A DNA stretch of 64,000 nt from Aquipluma nitroreducens (GCF_009689585.1 NZ_AP018694.1:4145501-4209500); one strand, 5' to 3'; positions 36,199 to 45,454 are shown, counted from the first letter of the stretch. A program made the numbers and translations. Notes: generated by a model not told the origin, from the sequence alone.

Positions 36199-36984
36199 AT
36201 GACTACAGTAGAATTATTGAAAGAATGCCGTCTTGAGTTTGAAGAATATTTTCAGTCACTTGTTACCGGATCACCTGATAATCAGCAGAGGGTTGAAGAT
36301 ATTCGCGCGCATTCATTACGAGTTGCGGGTAATTCTCTTTTACTTGCACAAAATTTATTGCAAACAGAAGAAGATAAACACATCGCCGAGATTATTGCAT
36401 TGTTTCATGATTACGGGAAAGCAGTCATGATCGTTCAGGGTACTGAATCGCCGATAAACATACAGCATAATCATGCGGCCTTATCGGCCAAACTGATACA
36501 GCAGATGGGATTCTATCCTAAGTTGTCCGCTGATGTTCAGTTAATTATTCTGAAGTCGATAGAAGGACACAATAAACTTAAATTACCCAAACTGGATAAT
36601 GAGCAGCAAACTCTTTTTGCTCGCTTGCTTCGTGATGCCGATAAGCTGGATATTTTCGAAACGTCGTACCGCTTTTTTAAGGAAAAATATGGCACCCAGC
36701 CTTTAATGGCCATGGATTTGATTAACCATGTCGAGATTTCGGATAAGATAATTAAAAGTGTTTTGGCCGGAAAAACTGCAGCAGTGGAGGATATGAAAAC
36801 CATGAACGATTATCGGCTGTTGCTATTGTCGATGGCTTTTGATCTTAATTTCAAATACACATTCAGAATTTTGAGCGAGAAGCAGTACATCCAGAAAATA
36901 TACGAAACCCTACCTAAACGCGATCTGATTATTGATGCTTATCGGGGAATTAAACTGTTTGTAGAAAATAAATTTGTTTCCTGA
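36199..36984 (+). CDS. HD-domain phosphohydrolase
   Basis: A 261-residue metal-dependent phosphohydrolase of the HD superfamily. His38 (AHSLRVAG), the doublet His70-Asp71 (LFHDYGK), a later HNH (HNHAALSA) and Asp in LLRDADKLD make a complete HD set. HD proteins of this size hydrolyse nucleotides or cyclic dinucleotides; the exact substrate cannot be read. The next gene is a small BFD-like ferredoxin 26 bases downstream on the same strand. Confidence 0.88.
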   Translation: MTTVELLKECRLEFEEYFQSLVTGSPDNQQRVEDIRAHSLRVAGNSLLLAQNLLQTEEDKHIAEIIALFHDYGKAVMIVQGTESPINIQHNHAALSAKLIQQMGFYPKLSADVQLIILKSIEGHNKLKLPKLDNEQQTLFARLLRDADKLDIFETSYRFFKEKYGTQPLMAMDLINHVEISDKIIKSVLAGKTAAVEDMKTMNDYRLLLLSMAFDLNFKYTFRILSEKQYIQKIYETLPKRDLIIDAYRGIKLFVENKFVS

Positions 36985-37010
36985 AAGTTGCATTATAAGT
37001 TGATTTCAGA

Positions 37011-37223
37011 ATGAGTAAGCGGTTGGTTTGTATTTGCAATATGGTTACAGAAAAAGAAATTGTTGCTGCATTGACTAAAGGTGCAAGATCAACTTCTGAA
37101 ATTCAAAAAATGACTCGAGCCGGAACTAGTTGTGGTAGATGTTTGCCTTGGATTGACTCAATTGTAGCAGATTTTATAGCCAACTTAGATGACCCACAGC
37201 AACGAATTAACTTTAGTGAATAA
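37011..37223 (+). CDS. BFD-like [2Fe-2S] ferredoxin
   Basis: A 70-residue protein in which Cys7-Ile-Cys9 and Cys41-Gly-Arg-Cys44 bind a [2Fe-2S] cluster, the pattern of bacterioferritin-associated ferredoxin. BFD reduces the haem of bacterioferritin to release iron. No bacterioferritin gene lies in the window, so the partner may be elsewhere, or this may be a BFD domain acting with another oxidoreductase. It is read in line with the HD gene. Confidence 0.85.
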   Translation: MSKRLVCICNMVTEKEIVAALTKGARSTSEIQKMTRAGTSCGRCLPWIDSIVADFIANLDDPQQRINFSE

Positions 37224-37303
37224 ACTAAATTCTAGAATTCAACCGCCATGCTGATTTCTGCGACTCCTGCCTTACCGGTGGGTGAGTAGTACTTTTCAGT
37301 GTT

Positions 37304-38185
37304 TTAGCTAACCCGTTTTATTCCTGAAAAATTCTCACGGTATTGGCTAGGCGTACATCCCTTGTTTTTCCTGAAAATCCGGTTAAAATTAGATATGTTA
37401 TAGAAACCACAGCGGACAGCTATCTCCGAAATAGTTTGATTGGTTTCAGTAAGCCATCGGCTGGCAAATCCAATTCGGTAATCGTTCAGGAAATCGACAA
37501 ATGATTTTCCAGTGCGTTTTTTTATTAAACGAGACAAAGTTGTTTCAGTAACATTCAGATATTGTGCTACATCGTTGATTCGTATTTTCTCCTGGTAATT
37601 TTGAGCAATGTATTCGAATGCTTTTTTTATTTGATTACTGTTTTCAAAATCGGTTGTATTCATATCTCCTGAACATAGAAGTCTTTGGTTTTCTGAAACT
37701 GAAAGAACATGCAGTATCGAAATCAAGCCGATAAAAGTATCCAACCCGTTTTTTTTTGATAACTGCTGCAACTGTGGAGTAATTTGTTGGGTTGTTTCTT
37801 CTGAAAATAAGATACCATGCGATGCATTGTTTAGTAACTCTCTTATGGGTTTCATCATGTTTCGGGCCAGAAGGTTTTCGTGAATCAGGTCGCGGTGAAA
37901 CTGAATGGTAATTTCATGAATCTTCTCGCTTTTACATTTTCCATCATTCCAGCCATGGTATAGGTTTGGCCCCACCAGAACCAGTTCTGCATCAGTAATC
38001 ATGCTTTTATGATCGCCCACAACTCGCTCAGCATTTATAGCGTGCTGAATAAAATTCAGTTCAAATTCAGGATGAAAGTGTATGGGGAAATCAAACTTGC
38101 TTTTTTGCCGGTCGAAAACCAACAGGCAATCGCCTTGCGACAAAGGCGTGATTTCACGCTGTATCTTGTTGACAGGTCTATTCAT
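37304..38185 (-). CDS. AraC-family transcriptional regulator
   Basis: A 293-residue regulator. An N-terminal cupin-like sensing domain (about 20-140, SKFDFPIHFHPEFELNFI) is followed by the C-terminal double helix-turn-helix (IRINDVAQYLNVTETTLSRL and ISEIAVRCGFYNISNFNRIF, ending KGCTPSQYRENF). AraC proteins with this cupin usually respond to sugars. It is divergent from the secreted plug-like gene at 38359, which it might control. Confidence 0.9.
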   Translation of the reverse strand: MNRPVNKIQREITPLSQGDCLLVFDRQKSKFDFPIHFHPEFELNFIQHAINAERVVGDHKSMITDAELVLVGPNLYHGWNDGKCKSEKIHEITIQFHRDLIHENLLARNMMKPIRELLNNASHGILFSEETTQQITPQLQQLSKKNGLDTFIGLISILHVLSVSENQRLLCSGDMNTTDFENSNQIKKAFEYIAQNYQEKIRINDVAQYLNVTETTLSRLIKKRTGKSFVDFLNDYRIGFASRWLTETNQTISEIAVRCGFYNISNFNRIFRKNKGCTPSQYRENFSGIKRVS

Positions 38186-38358
38186 TTACTGAAATTAAAA
38201 CTGGTTGTCGCGAAGATAACTTCTAATAATGGAATATTGGGGTATGTAAATGCAATCATTCATCACTATTTTTTGAAATCTGGAGGCGCTATCTATTTCG
38301 CATGCTGCGGATATTTGATCTGATTTTTTGGTAACTTGGCGTTAAATTAAACCTAGCC

Positions 38359-39024
38359 ATGAAAACAAAACTATATTTCATTCTTTCAACTCTTTTACTT
38401 CTCGTTTTTGGTTTTGAATCAAGGTCTCAAGATAAAATAGCGGTCTCCGGAACAGTTACTTTCTTTAAGAGTGTTCCTTTAAACAAGGTAAAGATAGTTG
38501 CATTAAATTCCGGGGATTTGACCTACACCGACTCACTTGGACAGTTTAAGCTCAATTGTTTAAAGAAAGATGTCCTGATAATTTCAGCTTCAGGTTTTGA
38601 GGGAAAAAATGTAAAAGTTGGAAAGCAAAATGCTTATGTTATCAACCTTGTTTATAAGAATAATCCGACTAATTTCAAATATGCAGTAAGCAACGGGCAT
38701 GTTTCTGAAAATGTTCTTATGCAGGCAATTAACTCGGGGCAGCAAAAAAAGGGGAAAGATTATTCGACTTATTCATCAATATTTGAACTAATAAGCAGTG
38801 AAATTTATGATGTTCGGGTAACAGGCTCTGTTGTTTATAATAAAAAAATCAATTCATTTGATTCTAATCCCCAAGTCCTTTATGTTGTTGACGGAAAAGT
38901 TGTTTCCGATATCTCTTTTGTAGCTCCTGCTGATGTAAAAACAATTGAGTTTGTTGATGATGTTAGCGCAACAATGTGGGGAATGCAGGGTGCTAACGGG
39001 GTTCTCAAAATCACTCTTAAATAA
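38359..39024 (+). CDS. Secreted protein with carboxypeptidase-regulatory-like and receptor-plug-like regions
   Basis: A 221-residue exported protein (signal peptide 1-23). Residues about 28-95 look like the carboxypeptidase D regulatory-like beta-sandwich found before SusC-type receptors (VSGTVTFFKSVPLNKVKIV, DSLGQFKL). The C-terminal VLYVVDGKVVSDISFVAPAD and VKTIEFVDDVSATMWGMQGA then NGVLKITLK strongly recalls a TonB-receptor plug domain, where the consensus has IYG-RGANGVI. No barrel follows. A stop codon ends the gene cleanly, so this is a stand-alone plug-like protein rather than an evident truncation. Confidence 0.75.
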   Translation: MKTKLYFILSTLLLLVFGFESRSQDKIAVSGTVTFFKSVPLNKVKIVALNSGDLTYTDSLGQFKLNCLKKDVLIISASGFEGKNVKVGKQNAYVINLVYKNNPTNFKYAVSNGHVSENVLMQAINSGQQKKGKDYSTYSSIFELISSEIYDVRVTGSVVYNKKINSFDSNPQVLYVVDGKVVSDISFVAPADVKTIEFVDDVSATMWGMQGANGVLKITLK

Positions 39025-39184
39025 ATGGCAAATTAGCAATGATCTTATGTTTCGTATTTAAAGCTAATTGTTTGTATTCCCAAATTCTTTGATGATATTT
39101 TTCATATTTGATAAACGGAAGTTTTTAGCGTTAAACTATTTATGTTCCGATGCTGTTTTAAGTAAAACCTTAAAAAGAAAGTCT

Positions 39185-40567
39185 ATGAAAAAACTAAATG
39201 TATTAACAGCCGTTTTGCTGGCAGGTTTAGTCATTGCCGGATGTTCTCAGAAAGATGAATTGCAGGTTTCTGATCATTTATCGACATTGAAAAATGCATC
39301 AGTGAAAACTGATTATGAAATGGTTCCCAATGAAATTCTGGTCAAGTTTAAAGAAGGTACCGAAGTGTCAAAAAAGGAAGCGGTTTTTGCAAAACTGAAT
39401 GGAAAACTCAAAGAAAAAATCCTGACCAAAATGATGGAAAAGCAAAATGATAAAAATGGAATTGATTTGGTCACTATTTCAGGAAATGTTGCTGACGCTA
39501 TTTCTAAAGCCAAGGATCTTCCTGAAGTTGAATATGCTGAACCAAATTACATTTATCAGCATTTTTCTACTTCTAATGATACTTATTATACCAATGGGTC
39601 ATTATGGGGAATGTACGGTGATGCCACATCACCAGCCAATCAATTTGGAAGTCAGGCAGGTGAAGTCTGGGCTACCGGACACACTGGATCAGGAGCTGTT
39701 TATGTTGGTATAATTGACGAAGGTTATATGTACACTCACGAAGATCTGGCTGCGAATGTTGGAACAAATCCAGGCGAAATTGCAGGCAATGGAGTCGACG
39801 ATGACAACAATGGTTACATTGATGATGTTTATGGTTGGGATTTCGATGGGAATAATAATTCAGTATTTGATGGCACTGGTGATGATCACGGAACACATGT
39901 CGCTGGAACCATTGGTGGAGTTGGTGGCAATAAAATAGGAGTTGCTGGAATTTGCTGGAATGTTAAATTGCTGGATGCTAAATTTCTTGGTAAACGGGGA
40001 GGAACAACAGCAAATGCAATCAAAGCAGTTGATTATTTTACAGGATTAAAAGAGAATGGTCTAAATATAGTTGCAACCAACAATTCGTGGGGTGGCGGAG
40101 GATTTTCTCAAGGTCTAAAAGATGCTATTGACAGAGCAAATGCTGCTGGTATTCTTTTTATTGCTGCAGCTGGCAATGATGGAACAAATAATGATGTTAC
40201 AGATAGCTATCCTTCAAATTATGATAGTCCTAATGTAATTGCTGTTGCTGCTATTACATCTACAGGTGCATTAGCCAGTTTTTCTCAGTATGGGGCAACT
40301 ACTGTGGATATTGGAGCTCCCGGTTACGGGATTTGGTCAACAGTTCCAAAGTCTTCTAAAGGCAAGATAATTTCGGGTTATGCAAGTTACAGTGGAACTT
40401 CAATGGCAACTCCTCATGTTACGGGTGCTGCTGCTTTGTATGCTTCAACATATCCCGGAGCAACTGCTGCCCAAATCAAAACGGCAATTTTAAGTTCTGC
40501 GGTACCGACTGCTTCTCTTTCAGGGAAATGCGTTACTGGAGGACGACTGAATGTGAGTGGATTTTAA
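39185..40567 (+). CDS. Subtilisin-like (S8) serine peptidase, lipoprotein
   Basis: A 460-residue S8 peptidase. The start at 39185 gives a lipoprotein signal (lipobox VIAGC, Cys20); a longer in-frame start at 39068 is unlikely. An inhibitor-like propeptide (about 40-125, VPNEILVKFKEGTE, VEYAEPNYIYQ) precedes the catalytic domain. The triad is Asp178, His235 and Ser406 (GTSMATPH), with oxyanion Asn331. A calcium-like loop is at 203-215 (GVDDDNNGYIDD). It is probably anchored in the envelope and cleaves proteins or peptides. A strong terminator follows. Confidence 0.94.
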   Translation: MKKLNVLTAVLLAGLVIAGCSQKDELQVSDHLSTLKNASVKTDYEMVPNEILVKFKEGTEVSKKEAVFAKLNGKLKEKILTKMMEKQNDKNGIDLVTISGNVADAISKAKDLPEVEYAEPNYIYQHFSTSNDTYYTNGSLWGMYGDATSPANQFGSQAGEVWATGHTGSGAVYVGIIDEGYMYTHEDLAANVGTNPGEIAGNGVDDDNNGYIDDVYGWDFDGNNNSVFDGTGDDHGTHVAGTIGGVGGNKIGVAGICWNVKLLDAKFLGKRGGTTANAIKAVDYFTGLKENGLNIVATNNSWGGGGFSQGLKDAIDRANAAGILFIAAAGNDGTNNDVTDSYPSNYDSPNVIAVAAITSTGALASFSQYGATTVDIGAPGYGIWSTVPKSSKGKIISGYASYSGTSMATPHVTGAAALYASTYPGATAAQIKTAILSSAVPTASLSGKCVTGGRLNVSGF

Positions 40568-40577
40568 TCTCGATATA

Positions 40578-40623
40578 AATGAGAAAGAGGCTGTCCTGAA
40601 CTGGGACAGCCTCTTTCTCATTT
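40578..40623. terminator. Bidirectional terminator, 20-bp perfect stem
   Basis: AAATGAGAAAGAGGCTGTCC and its exact reverse complement GGACAGCCTCTTTCTCATTT surround the loop TGAACT. It serves the convergent S8 peptidase and nhaD-like genes. Confidence 0.9.
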
Positions 40624-40646
40624 ATGGTAATAATGAATTATTCCTT

Positions 40647-41942
40647 TTATTTAGAGTTTTCAGGAGCTAACATTTGTTGCTCGGTGGTTGGTGGAGGAGT
40701 TGTGTCGCCCGATTTCTTTTTGTAGGGTAGGGGTTCCCATCCCATAAAAAACAACAAGACAAAGAATCCAAGAATGTACGCAACAATGATGTGCCAACCA
40801 GCCTTTAACCAGCCAAATACTGACCTTGCTTCGTGAAATTTCGACGAAATGGCGACTCCTGCTGAAGACCCGAACCAAACCATCGATCCACCAAATCCAA
40901 CGGCATAAGCCAGCATACCCCAGTCGTATCCGTTTTGTTCCAATGCAAGTTTGGTAAGTGGAATATTATCGAAAACGGCAGAAACGAATCCTAATGAAAA
41001 TGCCGATTGCCATGATGCTGCTGGAAGTTCCTCGACTGGCATGAGCGATGCACATGTGACCAGTGAAAGTAGAAATATGGAACCTGCTATGGCATTTTTT
41101 GCTTCTTTCCAATCAGTAACTCTTATAAATGCACCAATTCCGATAGCAACCCATACACCCAGAGCAGGGAAATCAAGGAATACGTTTGTTAAGATAGTCA
41201 TCAATAAAATTAAGGCAACAATGCCGATTCGACCCCAATCAATTTTAAGGTTTGGAGTAGCATCTTTCTGGATGCGCTGATATTTATCTTGCTGAATGGA
41301 TGCAAATATGGAAAAGAAGGCTAAGGCTGTAAATGCTGCAACATAAGCATGAAGAACATTGAAAGGCGAAACTCCCTGGATCCACATCAAAGTAGTAGTA
41401 GTGTCGCCAATTACACTTCCAGATCCACCGGCATTACTAGCCGCAACAATCGCTGCAATGTACCCCAAATGAACTTTGTGTTTGAAAACGACCATGGCAA
41501 TGGTTCCGCCAATTAAGGCCGCAGCAATATTATCGAGGAACGATGAAAGTACAAAAACCGCAATGAGCAGCACGAGAGGGCCTTTCCAGTCGTTGGGCAA
41601 CAATTGTGGCAAATAATCCGGAAGTCCCGATTTTTCGAAATGCCATGAAAGAAGTGCAAATCCAATTAAAAGTCCAAATAGATTGAGCAGAACACTCCAT
41701 TCTCCTACGCGCATCTCTTTGTGCAGAATCTGATCTGAAAATGCCACATGCCCAAATAAATGTTCTACTAAATTAAATTCAGGGATGAAAATAAATTTAA
41801 AAAGAAGGATCGAAGTTAATCCAATAAGACCTACAAAAAGGGTATAACGATGAAAAAGTGCAACACCAAGTAGTGTTAGTCCGAAAAGCAAAAATTCGGG
41901 ACGAAGCCCAAAAATAAGAGGTGCAATTTGTGCCAGAATCAT
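40647..41942 (-). CDS. nhaD: Na+/H+ antiporter NhaD-like
   Basis: A 431-residue polytopic inner-membrane antiporter of the IT superfamily with about 12 hydrophobic segments. Conserved features include SSFLDNIAAALIGG, AASNAGGSGSVIGDTTTTLMW and VSAVFDNIPLTKLAL. NhaD exports Na+ in exchange for protons. In this window it complements the Na+-exporting decarboxylase, so both would control cytoplasmic Na+. The C-terminus is a short Pro/Thr-rich tail. Confidence 0.93.
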   Translation of the reverse strand: MILAQIAPLIFGLRPEFLLFGLTLLGVALFHRYTLFVGLIGLTSILLFKFIFIPEFNLVEHLFGHVAFSDQILHKEMRVGEWSVLLNLFGLLIGFALLSWHFEKSGLPDYLPQLLPNDWKGPLVLLIAVFVLSSFLDNIAAALIGGTIAMVVFKHKVHLGYIAAIVAASNAGGSGSVIGDTTTTLMWIQGVSPFNVLHAYVAAFTALAFFSIFASIQQDKYQRIQKDATPNLKIDWGRIGIVALILLMTILTNVFLDFPALGVWVAIGIGAFIRVTDWKEAKNAIAGSIFLLSLVTCASLMPVEELPAASWQSAFSLGFVSAVFDNIPLTKLALEQNGYDWGMLAYAVGFGGSMVWFGSSAGVAISSKFHEARSVFGWLKAGWHIIVAYILGFFVLLFFMGWEPLPYKKKSGDTTPPPTTEQQMLAPENSK

Positions 41943-42133
41943 AATTCGTTTGTTAGATATAATTTAACAGTTAGAAATAGTTATTCAATTTTCAGGAGAT
42001 AAAGATATATCTTGAATTTCAAACTTTATCACAAAAATCTCATTCAACTTCGGTTTGTCGAAAATAAAATTATTGCGGCTTTATATTAACCTTAAAATTC
42101 AGTTTTATCCTGAATAAATTCAATTTTTGCAGC
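41943..42133. other. Intergenic region without recognisable gene
   Basis: The gap between nhaD and the esterase gene is A/T-rich. I see no ORF, RNA structure or strong repeat in it. The following promoter box is listed separately. Confidence 0.5.
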
Positions 42134-42141
42134 TAATTTTG
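42134..42141 (+). promoter_or_regulatory. -7 box upstream of esterase gene
   Basis: TAATTTTG matches TAnnTTTG, 111 bases before the ATG, which would give a long leader. Confidence 0.4.
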
Positions 42142-42252
42142 CGGTCGAATAATAGGTTAAAAATATGATCTCGGTTATATACACTTATGGCCATCTTCTC
42201 CGTTCAGTAATCACCAAAAGTCGATTAATCAAGACCAGAAAATTAGAATAAT

Positions 42253-43875
42253 ATGTATTTGCTTAAGAAATTGAATTTGCTGCTGATGTTTGCACTAATC
42301 TCAGTATATGTGGTTAATGCCCAAACCCCAACTCCCCAAATGGGAATCTATGATGGAACGATTGGAAGCGATCACCTGATTTTAGTAGCGGATAAGGCTG
42401 ATTCGTCGTTATTAAAAGGGTCTTTTGTCCAAAATCGAGGAAAGGCTGTTGAGGAAAGTCATTTCTTTATCCTGAATACATCCGGAAGCAAACCCATTTT
42501 TCAATCTGATTTGTACTTAGGGAAAATGAAAAATTCCAAAATAAGTTCTTCTGGCTTTGAAGGCAAACTTACTCTGATGAATGGGAAGAGAATATTTATT
42601 TTCTGGCGCCCCAAAGTTGATGTTAGTTTTACTCAAAGAACAGAGGTTCAGGTAAAGCCCACCAGTCGCTATCAGGACGAAATCTTTCCCGTAATAGAAG
42701 TCAAGAGTGATTTATTATATGGAAAAGCCAAAGGATATTGGACACATTCGCCCTATTCGAACGAACCATACATTACCACATTGAGCAAAGGATTGGTAAA
42801 GGCATTCAATGATCCTGAATTACTTGATCTAAAGTTAGATGTTTATTATCCCAAAACCGACCTTTTTAAAAACCGACCTTTGGTAATGCTTATTCATGGT
42901 GGTGCGTTTTATATTGGTAGTAAAGAGTCGGCTTGTGAGGCGACATTGGCTACATCGCTTGCTAAGCGTGGCTACTTGGTAGCTTCTATCGATTATCGCC
43001 TGGGGTTTAAGTTAATGCCAAGTGATATCGAACTGAGTGCCTATCGGGCTATTCAGGATGCCAATGCAGCCCTGCGGTTTCTTGCACATAACGCCAAAGG
43101 ACTAGGTATTGATCCTACGCAGGTGTATATCGGTGGAACGAGTGCCGGAGCTGTAGCTTCGCTTAACACTGCCTTCATGAAGAATGATGAACGGCCAGAA
43201 CGTATTCTGAAAGCGGGCCAGGAAGGCTTACTCGGAAAAATCGAAGAATCGGGAAATAAATACACCGAAAAGTTTACGATTAAAGCTGTAGTTAATATGT
43301 GGGGAGCTGTTGCCGACCTCAATATTATCGATAAGGGCGAAAACATACCGGTTTTGTCAATTCATGGTACCGCCGACGATATTGTACCTTTCGAAAACGA
43401 TTATCCGTTTCGCAATTCGTTGATGATAAATCAACTGGTTATGGATAAAATGTATGGTTCGAAGTCAATCCACGACCGGTTACAGATACTGGGCATACGT
43501 AATCGGTTAGTTTCTCTCGATGGACTTGGGCACGAGCCGGAACTTGCCACTTACAATACTTTAAACAATTGGATGGATACCATCTCGAATAATGTTTCGC
43601 GTTTTTTGTACGAAGAAACGGCCCCGGAAGTCATGTTGCCCAAAAATCAACTTGCTATCCCAGAAAATGCCGATCTGAAATCTTTTTATTTTGAAGTGAA
43701 TAATGGTTCTCTGGTTCAGATCTCTGCAACTGGCGGAGTTAAAACCAAAGCAGATCCAACTGATTCTTCGGTCATTTGGTTTAAGAACGCGATCAAAAAA
43801 GAGCTTATTTTTCTGACCCGAAATAAGTTCGAAGCCTGGAATACGGAGACCTTTCCGGTACAAATAGTTAAATGA
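42253..43875 (+). CDS. Secreted carboxylesterase-like alpha/beta hydrolase
   Basis: A 540-residue exported hydrolase with a signal peptide (1-24, ending VNAQ). The N-terminal 150 residues look like a beta-rich accessory domain. The hydrolase fold begins about 185; oxyanion motif HGG is at 215-217, nucleophile Ser297 lies in GGTSAGA, an Asp candidate lies in HGTADDIVPF, and His in LDGLGHEP. Such hormone-sensitive-lipase/carboxylesterase types cleave acyl esters, often from plant polysaccharides. Substrate unknown. The nearest neighbour is an IS element downstream. Confidence 0.88.
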   Translation: MYLLKKLNLLLMFALISVYVVNAQTPTPQMGIYDGTIGSDHLILVADKADSSLLKGSFVQNRGKAVEESHFFILNTSGSKPIFQSDLYLGKMKNSKISSSGFEGKLTLMNGKRIFIFWRPKVDVSFTQRTEVQVKPTSRYQDEIFPVIEVKSDLLYGKAKGYWTHSPYSNEPYITTLSKGLVKAFNDPELLDLKLDVYYPKTDLFKNRPLVMLIHGGAFYIGSKESACEATLATSLAKRGYLVASIDYRLGFKLMPSDIELSAYRAIQDANAALRFLAHNAKGLGIDPTQVYIGGTSAGAVASLNTAFMKNDERPERILKAGQEGLLGKIEESGNKYTEKFTIKAVVNMWGAVADLNIIDKGENIPVLSIHGTADDIVPFENDYPFRNSLMINQLVMDKMYGSKSIHDRLQILGIRNRLVSLDGLGHEPELATYNTLNNWMDTISNNVSRFLYEETAPEVMLPKNQLAIPENADLKSFYFEVNNGSLVQISATGGVKTKADPTDSSVIWFKNAIKKELIFLTRNKFEAWNTETFPVQIVK

Positions 43876-44097
43876 AAATGAGGTAGCTCATCATTTCACA
43901 AAGTGCTAAGTTTTATTTGATTCATGATGCGGTCTTGTGTTTTGTTTTCGGATGTAAATTCTGGCAGATGATATGGGTTGCTACTGCACTTATTGACTCA
44001 TTTTCCCAAGGACTAAATTTTATCAACACGATCTGAAAAAAGTTGATTTTAGTCGAATCTATTTAGATGGAGGTTTAGGGCTGCAACGCAGGTTAGA
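43876..44097. other. Intergenic sequence next to IS
   Basis: I see no gene here. An imperfect small inverted repeat (ATGAGGTAGCTCAT, about 43879-43893) follows the esterase stop codon and could be a weak terminator. Confidence 0.45.
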
Positions 44098-44105
44098 GGA
44101 ATTCA
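44098..44105. repeat. Target site duplication, left
   Basis: GGAATTCA is identical to 45379-45386, an 8-bp direct repeat, the length typical of IS256-family insertion. Confidence 0.85.
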
Positions 44106-45378
44106 GGCAATGTGGTCAAAAATAGTTGGTGATTTTTTGGAAAATAATTAGTAAGCTCCACGCAGTTAATCCGAAGAGGAAGCAGGCTCTGATGGAGATC
44201 AACCTGCCAGCAATAAGGTTAACGCATAAACAGTAATACAAGGGTAGTCCAACAAGCTGCCCTTTTTCTGTTATTACTGGTATGCCCACAATGGCTTAAA
44301 AAAACTCATTTTGCGTTAGCAAAATAAATGTACCACTTGATGAAGTTTATTCGGTGTTTTACCGTCAACCCACGATGGATATCCAGGTGGTTTTTAAGAT
44401 GACTGAAGTATCCTTCTATCCCGTTTGTAGTCTTGGGTATATCTGGGTTTGATAGGTAATGAAACATGTTTGGCAAAGCCCGTTTGATGGTTATATAAGA
44501 GCGGCGAAGCAGTTTATGTGTGTACCAATATCTTCCGGTTTCTGTGTTGTATGTTTTTTCATTCAAGTAATCTTTGTGTGTTTCATGCCATTTTAGAAAC
44601 TCTCTTGTCCAGTAAATCCGGTCATTTTCTGATTTAATTCGAAGGATAAATAGCACCAGTTTGCGTAGTTCCTGTCCGGCCTGATGTTTGGGATACTGTG
44701 TTAGCCACAGCAGGCACATGCGCTGGATATGAACCAGACAGCGTTGGACGATAGCTTCTGGAACTGACCTTTTTATCGCTTTTAAGATACTTTTATGACC
44801 GTCGGTGGTAATGCTTTCGATCTGAATCCCAAGTTTGAGCAAGTTAGCCAGATCCTCTTTGATTTCCTCATAGCGTTCACCGTCAGTAAAGCGATGCAGC
44901 TGGGTGTAGCCATCAAAATCGTCTTGATAACAAACCAAACAAAACTGCGCAAAATACGTGGCATCTATCCGTAAATGAACACGCTCTCGCTTGATTATTT
45001 TGACCAATGGCGCTTGTTCTAAAAAATGGTAAAATGTCCGTTGAAGTGTAGCTTGCGATAGGCTGCTGTCCCTGCTTAAAATTTGATAAGTCTGACGTTC
45101 CAATATCCACTTTCTGAACCATACAAACCTGTTTTGAATTCTCTGTTCTGGACGATTTTCAGTTAGAAAAATTCCGCATCGTTTACATTTGAATCGTTGC
45201 TTACCCCCTTGTTTTCCCCATCGAATAACATCTGTATATCCACAGGCCCAACAGCGTTTTTTTTGATTTTTCCATAAACATAAAAAGTTTGATGAAACCA
45301 AGTTCATCAAACTTTCTGTATTATCAATATTGGTGTGCTTTACAAAGCTTTTTACCAACTATTTTTGACTAATATGCC
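44106..45378 (-). mobile_element. IS256-family-like insertion sequence (1273 bp, complete)
   Basis: The ends are imperfect 25-bp inverted repeats: GGCAATGTGGTCAAAAATAG-TTGGT on the left and GGCATATTAGTCAAAAATAG-TTGGT as the reverse complement of the right end. The inner 16 bases are identical. The element is flanked by 8-bp direct repeats GGAATTCA. It holds one transposase gene in full and about 200 bp of non-coding DNA at its left end, with a stem-loop between 44229 and 44281. It appears intact and undamaged. Confidence 0.88.
44306..45307 (-). CDS. IS256-like transposase, Zn-binding variant
   Basis: A 333-residue DDE transposase (a TTG at 45358 would add 17 residues, but that start overlaps the terminal repeat). 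The N-terminus has a zinc ribbon (CWACG then CKRCG). A helix-turn-helix-like region follows, then the RNase H-like core: Asp in LRIDATYF, Asp in ITTDGHKS, the C-H pair in VQRCLVHIQR and the Glu in TNGIEGYFSHLK. That order matches the Mutator-like/IS256 superfamily. Reading frame and catalytic residues are intact, so the element may still be active. Confidence 0.88.
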   Translation of the reverse strand: MNLVSSNFLCLWKNQKKRCWACGYTDVIRWGKQGGKQRFKCKRCGIFLTENRPEQRIQNRFVWFRKWILERQTYQILSRDSSLSQATLQRTFYHFLEQAPLVKIIKRERVHLRIDATYFAQFCLVCYQDDFDGYTQLHRFTDGERYEEIKEDLANLLKLGIQIESITTDGHKSILKAIKRSVPEAIVQRCLVHIQRMCLLWLTQYPKHQAGQELRKLVLFILRIKSENDRIYWTREFLKWHETHKDYLNEKTYNTETGRYWYTHKLLRRSYITIKRALPNMFHYLSNPDIPKTTNGIEGYFSHLKNHLDIHRGLTVKHRINFIKWYIYFANAK

Positions 45379-45386
45379 GGAATTCA
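45379..45386. repeat. Target site duplication, right
   Basis: GGAATTCA, identical to 44098-44105. Confidence 0.85.
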
Positions 45387-45415
45387 TAACTCAAACAATC
45401 AATATCTTAAAATTT

Positions 45416-45454
45416 AGCCTGATATACAATGAGGTATTTGTTGTATATCAGGCT
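45416..45454 (-). terminator. Terminator of OmpA-like gene
   Basis: AGCCTGATATACAA pairs perfectly with TTGTATATCAGGCT (14 bp) around an 11-base loop, about 85 bases after the OmpA-like stop codon. Confidence 0.7.

Noticed and set aside
39068-39184. N-terminal extension of the S8 peptidase
   Set aside because: It would place 39 residues before a textbook lipoprotein signal peptide; the ATG at 39185 is far more likely.
44115-45369. IS ends set at the 16-bp perfect inverted repeat
   Set aside because: Extending outwards revealed imperfectly matching terminal bases and an exact 8-bp direct repeat, so the ends are at 44106 and 45378.
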